Below are positions 1-10,200 of a DNA stretch of 64,000 bases, piece by piece. The translations under genes were made by a program, and so were the position numbers. The notes under the pieces are model-generated. The model ran no database searches, was not told the origin of the DNA, and saw only the letters and a list, made by a program, of their open reading frames with translations. Every line of letters begins with the position of its first letter. Within the stretch, counting starts at the first letter, position 1. Source of the stretch: Trileptium ribeirensis (Eukaryota; Nematoda; Enoplea; Enoplida; Thoracostomopsidae); assembly GCA_030248225.1 (NCBI GenBank), contig JASANE010012178.1, positions 87,176 to 151,175 of the forward strand, read 5' to 3'.

Positions 1-1888
1 CTAATTACTAATTAATCACTCAAAATTTTTTAATCCCAAATATCAGGTGCACACTCTGACATGATAGGCTTTCAAACAAAAAAAGTTTTTTAAAATCGGT
101 TCAGTGGTTCTTGAGATCCATGAAAGACGAACGGACGTCGACTTTTTTGCTCCCAGACAGAAAATAAAAACGCTTCACTCGGCTTCGCCTCGCTCCGCTC
201 AATAAGCACATACAACACACAACAGCCATGACAGCTACCTAAGCAGAAACAAGGCAAAACTAAATTATTAAATAATAATACTAATTTTATTAAAAAAACT
301 GCAAAATTATGAAAAATTGTACTGCGCGGTGGGGTGACATTTGGGGTACAAGCACGCCAGGTATGGCCAGCCATGGTTAGGACGTGCTACCAAAATTAAT
401 GGGATATACAATCCACAAATATGCCTGCCCGTCCAACTTCAAAAAACTAAAGCAAAACCCACAAGCAAAATATTACAAATTCCTGTAAGTGAATTTTAGC
501 TTGGGCGGCGCACGAGACGGGATTCCCAAAGCAAGTGAGTGCCCGATGCCAACCCAGTAAGTAATGAGAAAGAGGGGTAGAGATGGGGAAGAAAAAGAGA
601 AAAGGTAAAAGGCAAAATGTAAAATTTGGGGAATAGTAAAAATGGGACAGAAATAGGAAAGTGGTATAAAAGGGGAATTCGTGCGGATGGTTGAGAGGAA
701 AAGAATATAAAAAGAACTGGAATAGAAGAAGGGTAAGGGAGGGATACATTTTCATTTATATACTCGTGGTTACCATGTGGCGTGTCATGCCGGGTGTTGA
801 CGCCTATGCAGTGGATACCAGTGGTTATCGAAGGCACTAGTTCGTCAGCGAAGATATGGATAATTTGCCCATATGCAGAGCTCAGCGTACCTAAAGACGG
901 TGCAACCTGTTTTTATAACCCAAGCGCCCTTGTGGTTAATACACGCCCAATAGACTCACAAATAATTCGTTCCCTAATTAAAAATATTAAAAAAATTATA
1001 AAAATACATGACGCCAACCGAATTGCAGCACCAAACTCCATGAGTCCAAAACCTATAGCGCTTGGGCCAATCGATAAAAGTATATATACACCGGCAATAT
1101 GATAATAAATTGGCGGCCTTTAGATGATAACTGCGCTTCTTCCGCATAAACCGATTACTGGCATGCCTTAAGTTAAACAATGCCGAACGGATACCTACTA
1201 TATTTCCAAACAGTTAAGTGACATTAAAGTATAAGTCGACAGTCGAGATATGAGATAGATGTAGAAACGCTCACTTTCCTTGTTATAATTCACTAGCAAT
1301 GACCAGAAATTGAACTTAAATCTAAAGACAACCAAAACGCGTTGTAACAAAACTCGCCTGACACACACTAAAAGAGAAATTCAATTTTAGTTGACAAGAA
1401 CTAATATGCAAATTATCTCTTGACTCGAGAACAAAGCAAACATCCTGTTATAACTACATAATAAAATATAATATATATCAAAATAAACATGAACGAATTT
1501 TGTATCATCATTGTCTAGATACACATGATCTATCTTTCTAAAACTACAATGTAGATGTACACACTTATCCAATAAAGAAACAAAACCTAATGGCACTAGC
1601 TAAGTAAATTCTGAGGCAAGGTGTACTGAACACCGAATGTCAAGATACCAAGCTGCAAAAGAGTAAAAATGAATTTAGCTGTAACAAATTTACCTCAAGA
1701 ACAGTAAAAATTAGTTATACCAGAACTCTATTTACCAGCACCTAATTTTGAGCAGAGACAATCATCGTGCTTCTATCTAGGCTACATTACCATAGATTCT
1801 AAAACACCTCCTTCACCTGTGGTACCTGTAATCCATTCGTCGTGGAGAAATGATTCCCACTCGGGTTTTAAAGAGTCTCACTTCGAAA
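1..1888. other. gene-poor left flank
   Basis: I see no supportable gene. Open frames of 60 to 113 codons occur on both strands, but none shows a recognisable domain and the longer ones overlap each other. Positions 540-740 are purine-rich (A/G) on the plus strand, which explains the Phe/Leu/Ser-rich frames opposite. Confidence 0.5.
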
Positions 1889-1893
1889 CTAAC
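1889..1893. repeat. target-site duplication, left copy (ctaac)
   Basis: The five bases ctaac abut the left LTR and recur immediately after the right LTR at 6984-6988. A 5-bp duplication is usual for Ty3/gypsy integrase. Confidence 0.9.
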
Positions 1894-2284
1894 TGTTGTA
1901 TTCCCAGAGGCGTAGATCCACGTTGAGTTGTAGAAAACAAACGTTTATTGAAAGCCAACAGAAGTAAATGAACAAAACGTAGTAAACAAGGCAGTAAAAT
2001 TAACGTTGAATCGAGACAATAAGAAACAGTAAACTGAACAGTAATGAAACAGTACTTCAGCAGTAACTAAACAGTAACTCAAGTTGTGGTAAGCAACCGT
2101 CTTTAAATATAATCAAAGAATCTTCTAGAATAATCATGACATCAGACTTCGAAATCCGTAGAACATTCTAGACGGATCGAGATGCTGTCACTCCACGTGT
2201 GAAGAAGACCTCGTACATCATAGAAGCTTCCGGAACAGGATCGAATGTAATTCCAAAATATTCTGGCGAAGCAAATCCATAACA
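1894..2284 (-). repeat. 3' LTR of the gypsy element
   Basis: 391 bp, starting TGTTGT and ending ATAACA in plus orientation, and nearly identical to 6591-6983. Differences are scattered substitutions plus one 2-nt length difference. The CCTCCCCGCC run just inside (2285 on) reads GGCGGGGAGG on the minus strand, the polypurine tract expected next to a 3' LTR. Confidence 0.95.
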
Positions 2285-2299
2285 CCTCCCCGCCTAGCC
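2285..2299 (-). other. polypurine tract of the gypsy element
   Basis: On the minus strand this reads GGCTAGGCGGGGAGG, directly before the 3' LTR. A purine-rich run at this place primes plus-strand DNA synthesis in LTR elements. The GGCGGGGAGG core is the likely functional part. Confidence 0.75.
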
Positions 2300-2305
2300 G
2301 AAGGT

Positions 2306-3353
2306 TTACCTTGACGTCGAGTAGTGTTTAGGCGGACGCCCTTTTGTTGTCCGCTTTGAACGCCGTAGTTGCTGATCGCCGGAACTGGACGCTTCGTCGA
2401 TAGTTTCTTCTCCTCCTGTCTGGGGTACTTCGGCTATTTCCAACGGATCATTATCCGCAGTATTTGTGACACCTGTTGAATCGACATCTGCGCCAGGTTC
2501 GTCGTCATCTTGAGAAACGTGCCTTGGCTGCAGGTGTTCGACGTGCCGCCGCCAGGTGGGTCCTCGTGGATAAACACGGACGTTGACAGTACGCGTGCTT
2601 TTCGCTGTGTGACTACAGCGGGCACCCAACATGGCTGCTTGTCGTGATGGGGTCCAAAGTACAAAGCATAGACCGGATCACCGACTTTATAAGCAGGGTC
2701 TACTTTTGCAACAGTTTGAAATTGGGATTTGCTAGCTTCTTTGGTTTGCTTACCTTGAGCAGTGTAAGCTGGGGACGGAAGCAGGGTGTCGATACTCGTC
2801 CGAATTTGTCTCGAATTGAGTAACTCACTGGGAGTTAGGAGTGCGACGATATAGCATCAGGAACTCTTGCAAGGCTTTTCTCGGAGGAAGAGTTGATGTC
2901 CGTAAAGTTTGCTTGAAAGTTTGGACGAGTCGTTCTGCGGATCCATTCGTACCAGGATGATACGGAGCACCTGTAAGATTGGTAATTCCTCGTTCTTTGC
3001 ACCATGCCTAGAATTCTTCCGACATGAATGCTGATGCATTGTCCGTGACCAATGCACGAGGATATCCGAAATGAGCAAAGTCCTGTTCCAGGACAGGAGA
3101 TCAATCGTTGCGTTTGACGTGACCGCCTGAGTTGTATGAATACAGGGATATTTTGAATATGCGTCCTTTAAAACCATCCAATTAGTCCCCAGAAAATTAA
3201 TAGTGTGATCAAATGCAAACGGCTCCATGGTTTTTCTGGTAGCATCCGTGGATGAATTGCCGTTTTTGGTGGTTTGTTTTGGTGCTCCCCATAGCTGGTG
3301 CAAGTGCGGCAGGTCGCTTCGATGTCATCATCGATATTTCGCCAGTAGACAGC
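2306..3353 (-). pseudogene. gypsy integrase core and C-terminus, broken
   Basis: Read right to left, the frames give integrase core wording around WMVLKDAYSKYPC (about 3165-3185), then ALVTDNASAF with the second catalytic aspartate, then PYHPGTNGSAERLVQTFK with the glutamate. Chain-end pieces follow: a WVPAVVTQRKA segment, TWRRHVEHLQPRH, and an acidic, Ser/Thr-rich tail ending RSKRTTKGRPPKHY at 2306. The pieces lie in different frames, with stops between them (one follows the EEF after the second aspartate), so no intact enzyme can be made. In an active element this domain would insert the DNA copy into the host chromosome. Confidence 0.85.
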
Positions 3354-3713
3354 CTAACGTGCAAGCTGCTTCATACGCTGCATGCCAAAGTGTCCCAGGT
3401 GCAGCAATTCCAAGACATCGCACCGAAGATTGGCAGAAATCACTATTTTGGAGCCAAGTACTAAGCAACCGTCAACAATAGATAGTGAATCAGCCAACTT
3501 ACGGTAATGTTGCATTTCCGTGCGTTCGTTGTTCTTCTTTGGCGGCCATCCTTCACGCCTGAATCGAAGTACTACTGAAATCGCTGGATCTTTCGCCGAT
3601 TCAAGGGCCAGTGAATGTTTGTCAGCAGGAGTGACTTTGTTACTGAAGTTTTCAATGGCACAGAAATTAGCTGCATCGTCTTCGCTTTCCTCCCCTATCG
3701 AACTGGAAATCAT
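3354..3713 (-). pseudogene. gypsy RNase H/integrase linker and integrase N-terminal segment
   Basis: A 119-codon open stretch. It ends with LLHLGHFGMQRMKQLAR, the first half of the HHCC zinc-binding domain that precedes the integrase core. The second half, with the paired cysteines (IEATCRTC), lies just downstream in another frame around 3310-3350. Upstream residues such as RREGWPPKKN and LVLGSKIVI match the spacer seen in related pol proteins. The frame is broken on both sides. Confidence 0.8.
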
Positions 3714-4274
3714 CAGTCCCAGGTAGACGACTCAGGACATCAGCATTTGCATGATCAGCTGGTTTGCGGAATTCAATTTGGTAATGAAATTGTCCCAACG
3801 TGAGAGCCCAACGTGCCAATCTGTTTCCGGCGAGAATCGGTGTTTCTTTTCCGGGCCCAAACATGGCAATAAGTGGTCGATGATCTGTGACCAACGCAAA
3901 TTTCCGTCCATAAAGATATTGGTAAAATTTCTTTAACCCGAAGATAATATCCAGTGCTTCCTTCTGAATCTGACTGTAGTTCTTCTGGGATTCATTAAGA
4001 ATTTTTGAGACGTTGCAAATTGGCGCTCGCTTCCATCTGGCTAGCAGTGAAATAATACTAAACCAATTCCAACGTTGGAAGCATCGCAAGCAACTCCTAA
4101 TGGTATTGATTGGTTATAATGAACCAGCACGTTTTCAGAGGAAAGAAGTTGCTTTAGTCGATCGAATGAAAATTGTTGTTCTGCGTCCCATTTCCATGGC
4201 GTCTTCTTCTTTGTAAGACGGAACAGTGGTTCGGAAATTGTAGCCAGGTTGGTAGGCTTTAACTTGGCGTAAAG
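3667..4274 (-). pseudogene. gypsy RNase H domain, frameshifted
   Basis: The longest open piece (3667-4089) carries the RNase H block: ESQKNYSQIQKEALDIIFGL, FALVTDHRPLIAMFG with the conserved TDH-PL motif, and ARWALTLGQFHYQIEF ending in HANADVLSRLP. The start of the domain (WKWDAEQQFSFDRLK..., ACDASNVGIGLVL) sits in a neighbouring frame at about 4085-4210, so at least one frameshift splits it. In an intact element it degrades the RNA strand during reverse transcription. Confidence 0.85.
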
Positions 4275-5197
4275 CTATACCGAGCCCAAGAATGCTCTTG
4301 GACTGGACACGTCTTGTGGTGCCCATAATTTGAGGAGACCATCGACCTTTGATCCTTTGGCGATTCCTTCTTTCGACAGTAAGTGTCCTAGATATTCAAC
4401 CCACGGTTGTGCAAACTGACATTTTTCCAGTAGGCAGCGGAGTCCTTTATTATCTAGGCGCTGAAATAATCGTCGGAGATTCACAGATGATCATTAGCAT
4501 CTTTTCCACTGACCAGAATGTCATCAAGATAGACAGCAATACCAGGTAGATATTGTGTAAGCTGATCCATGGTTTGCTTAAAGTAACCTGGAGCGGATTT
4601 GATGCCAAACGGCAGTCGTTTTTGAAGAAGCACACCTTTGTGTGTATGGAGAGCAAGTTTCCTTTGACTTCTTAGGCCTAGTTTGATCTGGTTATACGCA
4701 TCGGCCAGATCAATCTTTGCAAACCCGTATCCACCTCCTAGTTTACGCATGAGATCCTCCGGAAGAGGTAGCGGGTGTCGATGGTCTTTTAGCGGCCGGT
4801 TTATACTGACAGAATAATCACCATAAACACGCAATGTAGGCTTAATCTCACCTGGACGGAGTGCCTTGCTAACGGGAACAACTGGCGTGCCGTATTCATT
4901 GAACTGAGTCGGCTCCCAAATTCCTTTAGCAATGCCGCTTTCGTACGCTTTCTCCAAATCGGCTTGGATGGCAAAAGGGACCGGTCTTGCTTTGCAGAAA
5001 ATCGGGTGGGACCGTCGCTTGAATTCGACTTCCAGTTCAAAGTCTTTAAGGCATCCCAGTTCTGACTTCCAAAGGTTGGGGAACTCTTCGCAGAGTTCTT
5101 TGCATTGGTCTCGTAGCTCAATGTCAGCCGTGAGATGACCAAACACTGCATTGCAAAAAATTACACCGTCCATTGACTCATCCACGGAGATTGCCAA
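4275..5197 (-). pseudogene. gypsy reverse transcriptase, one frameshift and stops
   Basis: A 238-codon open stretch (4481-5197) holds most of the domain: GTPVVPVSKALRPGEIKPTL (fingers), FAKIDLADAYNQIKL (first catalytic aspartate), LPFGIKSAPGYFKQTMD, and GIAVYLDDILVSG with the YLDD catalytic box at about 4530. At 4481 the frame ends; the thumb (NLRRLFQRLDNKGLRCLLEK, VEYLGHLLSKEGIAKG) resumes in the next frame at 4275-4484. A TAG at about 4275 then stops that piece. Another in-frame TAG at 5196-5198 separates RT from the protease. The catalytic residues are still there, but the reading frame is not. Confidence 0.92.
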
Positions 5198-5698
5198 CTA
5201 TTTGGTTGCCTCTCGTCCTAAGAGGTTCAAGTCAGGAATCTCGGTTACCGTAAATCGAACGTCACCACCAAACTCTGACCCTTGGCAACGGGTATTCCTA
5301 ACGAAAGTGCCATTCACTTGCAAATCATGTTTGCTGGCGGTCTCATAGCGGCAGCAGGGGTTATCTAACTTCGGCCTTCCCAACCTATGCCAGTAGTCAG
5401 TGAATATGAAATTACCTGTAGTGGCAGTATCCAGCTCAAGCACGCACCGTTTGCCATCAATCGCTAGTGGTACTCCAAGCTTTGGCATATTGTCGTGGCA
5501 TTCCTTGACCGAGTTGATGAATTCAATTCTTTTCATGGAATTCTTGCTTGCCTTTGATGTGGAAAGCTTCTTTTTGCGGCAGACCTTCTCCAAATGACCC
5601 TTGAGATTGCAATGGCTGCCCTTAGCCTCTTTGAATCGGCAATCGTTTGCCTTGTGGTTCGGTTGACCGCAGCGGTAGCAGGTTACATTTGTCTTGCC
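5198..5698 (-). pseudogene. gypsy zinc knuckles and aspartic protease
   Basis: The stretch opens with a full CCHC knuckle, CYRCGQPNHKANDC (CX2CX4HX4C). A second, GSHCNLKGHLEKVC, lacks its first cysteine. A basic patch RKKK follows. The protease has LELDTATTGNFIF at its active site (DTA rather than the usual DTG or DSG) and ends EIPDLNLLGREATK, the family's conserved LLGR closing strand. A TAG ends it at 5198. Knuckles bind the element RNA; the protease would cut Gag-Pol. Whether DTA is a lineage feature or a mutation cannot be told from one copy. Confidence 0.85.
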
Positions 5699-6497
5699 CT
5701 AATCACTGAAATTCTCTGAGGATTCCATTGCATGGGCTTTGTGATGCTGCTTGGCCTTATTTACCGGCTTTGGCTTGGAGCCGTAGACGGTTTCTTTGGC
5801 GACTTTAGCGGCATATTCCGTTTCAGTTGCGATTTCAATTGCGCGAGCGAAATTCAGTTCGTCGTCTTCGATATTCAAAAGGGCCTTGAGAACGGCTTCA
5901 TTGTTGATAGAGAAAATGAAGCGAGTGCGCATTGCCTCGTCCTGGGGTCCTCAATAGACGCAAAGTCGCACGTTGCAGCATCTTGGCGAATGCGCGCCGC
6001 CAGTTCCTGAATTGTTTCGCCGGGTTTGCGCTGCATATCGCTCCAGAACTTGAATCGTTCCCGGACGATGAAACGTTTTGGATCGAACTGATCTTTCATG
6101 AAGGCGACTATTTCGTCAAAAGTCAGTTCGTTGATATCAGTAGGAGAGGTCTTTTGAGCCGCGAGATTACAAATAGCTCGGACGTAGCGGCTGATTGGTT
6201 CGTAAGGAATACTTGGGCTTTCTTATTGTCCGAAACAGAATGAGCGCCCAGGAAGGTGCAGAACCTAGCGTAATAATTGGTCCAAAGTTCAGACGTTGAA
6301 TCAAAAGGAGGGAAGCTCGGAGTAGCCGAGGTGACCGTTGAAGTAGAAGTTAAAGTCGTACCTGACGTGACCTTCCCAAATATACTTTCGAACCTTGTCT
6401 GATCGTCTTTCTGTTGTTGCTCCATCTTCAGCATCATTTCTTGTTGTTGCTGAAGTTGTTGCTGCATGAGTACAATTAGGTCCTTGAATTCGACCAT
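5699..6497 (-). pseudogene. gypsy gag (capsid), frameshifted
   Basis: Starts at an ATG at 6495-6497 (MVEFKDLIVLMQQQ...) with a glutamine-rich, probably coiled-coil head, then FPPFDSTSELWTNYYARF. A frame change near 6150-6180 moves the capsid reading into another frame (DQFDPKRFIVRERFKFW, MQRKPGETIQELAARIRQDA). A second near 5940 moves it again (MRTRFIFSINNEAVLKALL, ARAIEIATETEYAAKV). An in-frame TAG at 5699-5701 closes it just before the zinc knuckles. The RF.FW..MQ..GE....A.R pattern is the usual gypsy capsid signature. Confidence 0.88.
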
Positions 6498-6565
6498 GAT
6501 GCGATGACTTCGATCTTGATCAATCCGTTGACTATGTGTTAGTCGATCGTAGTGTTGAACAAGAT

Positions 6566-6581
6566 CCTACTCAGTGCGCCA
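6566..6581 (-). other. primer binding site of the gypsy element
   Basis: On the minus strand the bases from 6581 read TGGCGCACTGAGTAGG, nine bases inside the 5' LTR. The plus strand therefore looks like a tRNA 3' end finishing in CGCCA. I do not assign the tRNA species. Confidence 0.65.
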
Positions 6582-6590
6582 GAAAGCTTC

Positions 6591-6983
6591 TGTTGTATTC
6601 CCAGAGGCGTAGATCCACGTTGAGTTGTAGAAAACAGACGTTTATTGCAAGCCAACAGAAGTAAGTGAACAAAACGTAGTAAACAAGACAGTAAAAGTAA
6701 CATTGAATCGAGACAATAAGAAACAGTAAACTGAACAGTTAAATGAAACAGTACTTCAGCAGTAACTAAACAGTAACTCAAGCTGTGGTAAGCAACCGTC
6801 TTTAAATATAATCAAAGAATCTTTTAGAATAATCATGACATCAGTCTTCGAAATCCGTAGAACTTTCTAGAAGGATCGAGATGCTGTCACTCCACGTGTG
6901 AGGATGTCCTCGTACATCATAGGAGCTTCCAGAACAGGATCGAATGTAATTCCAAAATGTTCTGGCGAAGCAAATCCATAACA
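6591..6983 (-). repeat. 5' LTR of the gypsy element
   Basis: 393 bp, the partner of 1894-2284, with the same TGTTGT and ATAACA ends. It would hold the promoter of the element on the minus strand. Confidence 0.95.
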
Positions 6984-6988
6984 CTAAC
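6984..6988. repeat. target-site duplication, right copy (ctaac)
   Basis: Matches 1889-1893 exactly. Confidence 0.9.
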
Positions 6989-7230
6989 GAGAGTCACTCG
7001 GGCACCTAGTGAAACTGGTTAGTGCCGGGTGGGAATTAAACGAGAGACAATGTGACGTTTGCCTGCACGAAAAAGACAATTTTATGCCCGAGATCGATTC
7101 ATTAGTGCCCCGCGTTAGACTCACCAATGACCTAATAAAAGCGGTGCCTGAGTGACACTGTTGAGTACCAGACTGAGACCACTGAGTGCCCGAGTGCGAC
7201 AATTGATGCACGAGTGCGACGACGATGGCG
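6989..7230. repeat. degenerate short repeat around cgagtgc
   Basis: Motifs such as gagtgcccgagtgcgac, gcacgagtgcgac and gcgctcgagtgg recur here. Similar wording (cccactcggg) sits left of the element near 1857-1866, so the retrotransposon appears to have landed inside this repeat. Confidence 0.4.
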
Positions 7231-10200
7231 CTCGAGTGGAAAAACACTGATAGGACAACGATAGATATTATTAATGTTATCAATGATTGTGCCGATTTGG
7301 AATCGTTCAGATTGTCTGTGGTGTGGGTTGTCGTTGTTTCGATTGCAAATTGAGAAGACCGCGAGATTCAAAATTTGTCAGAAACTGTAATTTTTTAATT
7401 TCTGCTTTCGTCCCCCTAGTAATGGATGGAAATTGAGCGCAATAGTTTATGCTAGCGTTTCCGATTGAAAATCAGATTTTGGATCGTAATAAATTTTAGA
7501 AAATGAAGAAAATAAGTAATTGTGAAAATCACAAATCAGCAAACTGTCAGCTACTAAAAAAATTATGAAAATAGGAAGTTTCAAAATTGCCACCCGGTAT
7601 TCATATTAAAAGGAATAAAATAGGAATGTTAAATGCATTTTAAGTTATGGGAAATACAGCGATCTTGGTACGAAAATCTTCAAGTGCGTAAACGCTGCAG
7701 TGCCATGTTTCCCCCCCACCATATTTCGTCACAAGTAATATTTAATGTATTTTCAGATCAAGCCTTCAACAACAATGGATGTCACCACGTTTAACGAATT
7801 TACATGCATCGAAGTATCCCAGGCGAAGTATAAGTTAAGTTGAAAAGCGGGAATTCCGGATTAAATGCAACGTATTCGATATTACAATACAACGTTATTA
7901 TCCATAAATGTTTCACTGTCGCTTTTATGTCCTTATAAAAATACTCGTGATGTTCATGGTGGGATCGTCTGCGCTGCATTTCGGCGTCAAAGCTACGCTC
8001 AAAAAGTGTTAGAGTTTTTGGTAGAAACATTTTTAAAAGCACGTTACAGAATTTTGCAGAGATTGCGTGGCCTGCCGCACGCCAATACGTGATATTCTCC
8101 AGCACGCGAATTTTTACAACTCATAGCAGTGCGTAATTCAATCATGTTCAATCGCTGGACAATGTTCTTCTTCGCAAACTGGGCATGACCACGTTCATGT
8201 GTGTGTTGTCCACAATGGTCTTACGAAATATTCCTAACCGTGGGCTATTCTCAAAAAATAACCATGTCTGCCGGCTACTGGATTATCTATCTTATTGGCA
8301 CGGAGTCAAAGATTGACCAAGGAACATAAATTCAGCAACTAACTTAACGAAGATATTTGCAAAAGACTCAGTATTTCGATGTCTGCGTTATTTGCACATC
8401 ATCAACAGCCGCAACGTCTCACAGCTTCATTCAACGAGGCGTTACAGAATCGACTTTCATGTAAACTCTGTAGCTAGCATGAATGAAAAGTAAAGTACAA
8501 TCAGCAGCATTTACATACAGAATTCGACATCAGACGTATTTATGCTACGAAGTTAAATCACGGGTTTGCACTGAGGATGCTCTATACAATTGAGGTTGAG
8601 CATTGAGCATTTGTTAATGTATTGAGAGAAACAGGTAGAATGAAGTTTGACTGAAACACTGGAAACAACAGCAGCATGACTGATAGCCTTCAGGGTTACT
8701 TGGGCAATGTCTTCCTTAAGAATGAAAGGAAGGCTGCTCAGAAAGCTGTCAGTCTCGTATTGAGCTGGATTACACCTTAAAATATTGCACGAGATTGGGT
8801 GTGGAAAAGTACCAGATGGCAAATGAGTTATGGAATTTGGGCAATTCTGTCAACTTATAGATTCACCAATGTAGCGCTGCTTGGTTCAACCACGCGACGG
8901 AGACAGAATTTTTGGCCGTTGGAGTTGTAGGTAATCATACATGGCGGAACCTCCACTTCTGACGGAGCTTTTCAAATTTTTGGCCAAATTTTCCGTACGC
9001 CTGATTAAACGATCATACAAGCGCTGCCGATTACGGACATTTTGAGTGTTGCATAATATTTGCAAAACCTTTTGGCATCAAAATTATATATCTTGACGTC
9101 GAGACGCCACAGATTGAGTAGCGTAGCAATGGTGCGTTTTTGTAGTGCCCGCTTGATATTTCTTATTATTTGTTGTTTAAGTAGGATTGATTTCTGGAAT
9201 TTGTTTTATTGTAGTTTGTTGTTGGCGAACTAGGAAGCGTGGGCCTTGAGCGAAGCTTTTCTTGCTGCCGCTACAACTGATATCATGCTGCGGTATGCGC
9301 TAAGATGTAACGATATTAATTATTGGGACACTAATAGGTATAACTATAACTTGTTTTTATCTCTTTGACATTAACGTCAACAACACAAAATAAAATAAAT
9401 TCGTAAATTATACCGCGTATAATCAATAATTTTTGAATACACTTGGGCTGCATTAGTTAGATACATGTTTGGTTTTTCTGTGTTTTATATATAAGCAACA
9501 ACGGTTGTTCCACAATTTTGTCCTTGAATAAGTTTTCGTGCCAGTTCACTCTACACCAATACGAATGGAAAACTATTGATTTATTTTCTATATGTATTCA
9601 TGATTCAGACAACTACGTTACCATACACTTAATCAAGATATATATACAACAGCGATGTCTAATGTCTAAAGGATTCTTAGATCATGAAAAACACAACATC
9701 GCCTTAATAATTTGCTATTCCTCACAGACATACTGGATCCACGGCTGTTATGCGGATTTCGAATAGATGCATTTGGCAAAGCTTAAAAGTATGAAATGAG
9801 CTGATTCTGTGTTGAATGATATTTTATGTACAATAATGACAATGTTTCGTGCAGGGGTCATACACTTATTCACCCGTCATTTGAACTAACTTGGGTCTTG
9901 AGGGTGTTGATAATTTTCGCTTAGGATTTAATTGCTAAACATCATAGTGCTACATTTATCTTGATTAATAGCGTGTGGTCGATGTGGAACGGTTGCTCTA
10001 TTCAACTGGGCTCTACAGAAAAACTCATGCTATATTGTGGTGTGGCCCGCATGTCAAAAACGTTCCGTCGCCCCTGTAGATAACGACGACATCAATTCTC
10101 CCAACATGAAGAGAAGTGTCATGAAAAGGGTACCCAAAAACTTGTCCCTACAAAAGAAAACGGAAAGTGTAATTTTCGGGCCATTTACCTTCCTCTATGT

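Larger units (their letters stand above)
1894..6983 (-). mobile_element. Ty3/gypsy LTR retrotransposon, complete ends, inactivated
   Basis: A 5.09-kb element read on the minus strand. Order along that strand: 5' LTR (6591-6983), primer site (6566-6581), gag, zinc knuckle, protease, reverse transcriptase, RNase H, integrase, polypurine tract (2285-2299), 3' LTR (1894-2284). LTRs begin TGTTGT and end ATAACA. The PR-RT-RH-IN order and the RT wording (YLDD box, PLPLPEDLMRKLGG, PFGIKSAPGYF) put it in the Metaviridae, near the Mag/K02A2.6-like elements common in invertebrates. Stops and frameshifts interrupt gag, pol and integrase, so this copy cannot encode its own proteins. The LTRs differ at roughly 17 to 18 of about 391 positions, pointing to a moderately recent insertion. 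It landed in an older repeat-like stretch rich in short cgagtgc motifs (7000-7230). Confidence 0.95.

Noticed and set aside
447..837. Two overlapping minus-strand frames rich in Phe, Leu and Ser as membrane proteins
   Set aside because: They are the shadow of a purine-rich plus strand and occupy two frames at once.
782..1102. 106-codon plus-strand frame
   Set aside because: No domain, no signal, overlapped by an antisense frame of similar quality.
7800..8105. Minus-strand 101-codon frame (MLENITYWRAAGHAISAKF...) as a transposase C-terminus
   Set aside because: The spacing faintly recalls the end of IS630-type transposases, but there is no catalytic motif and no convincing phrase upstream at 8.1 to 8.9 kb.
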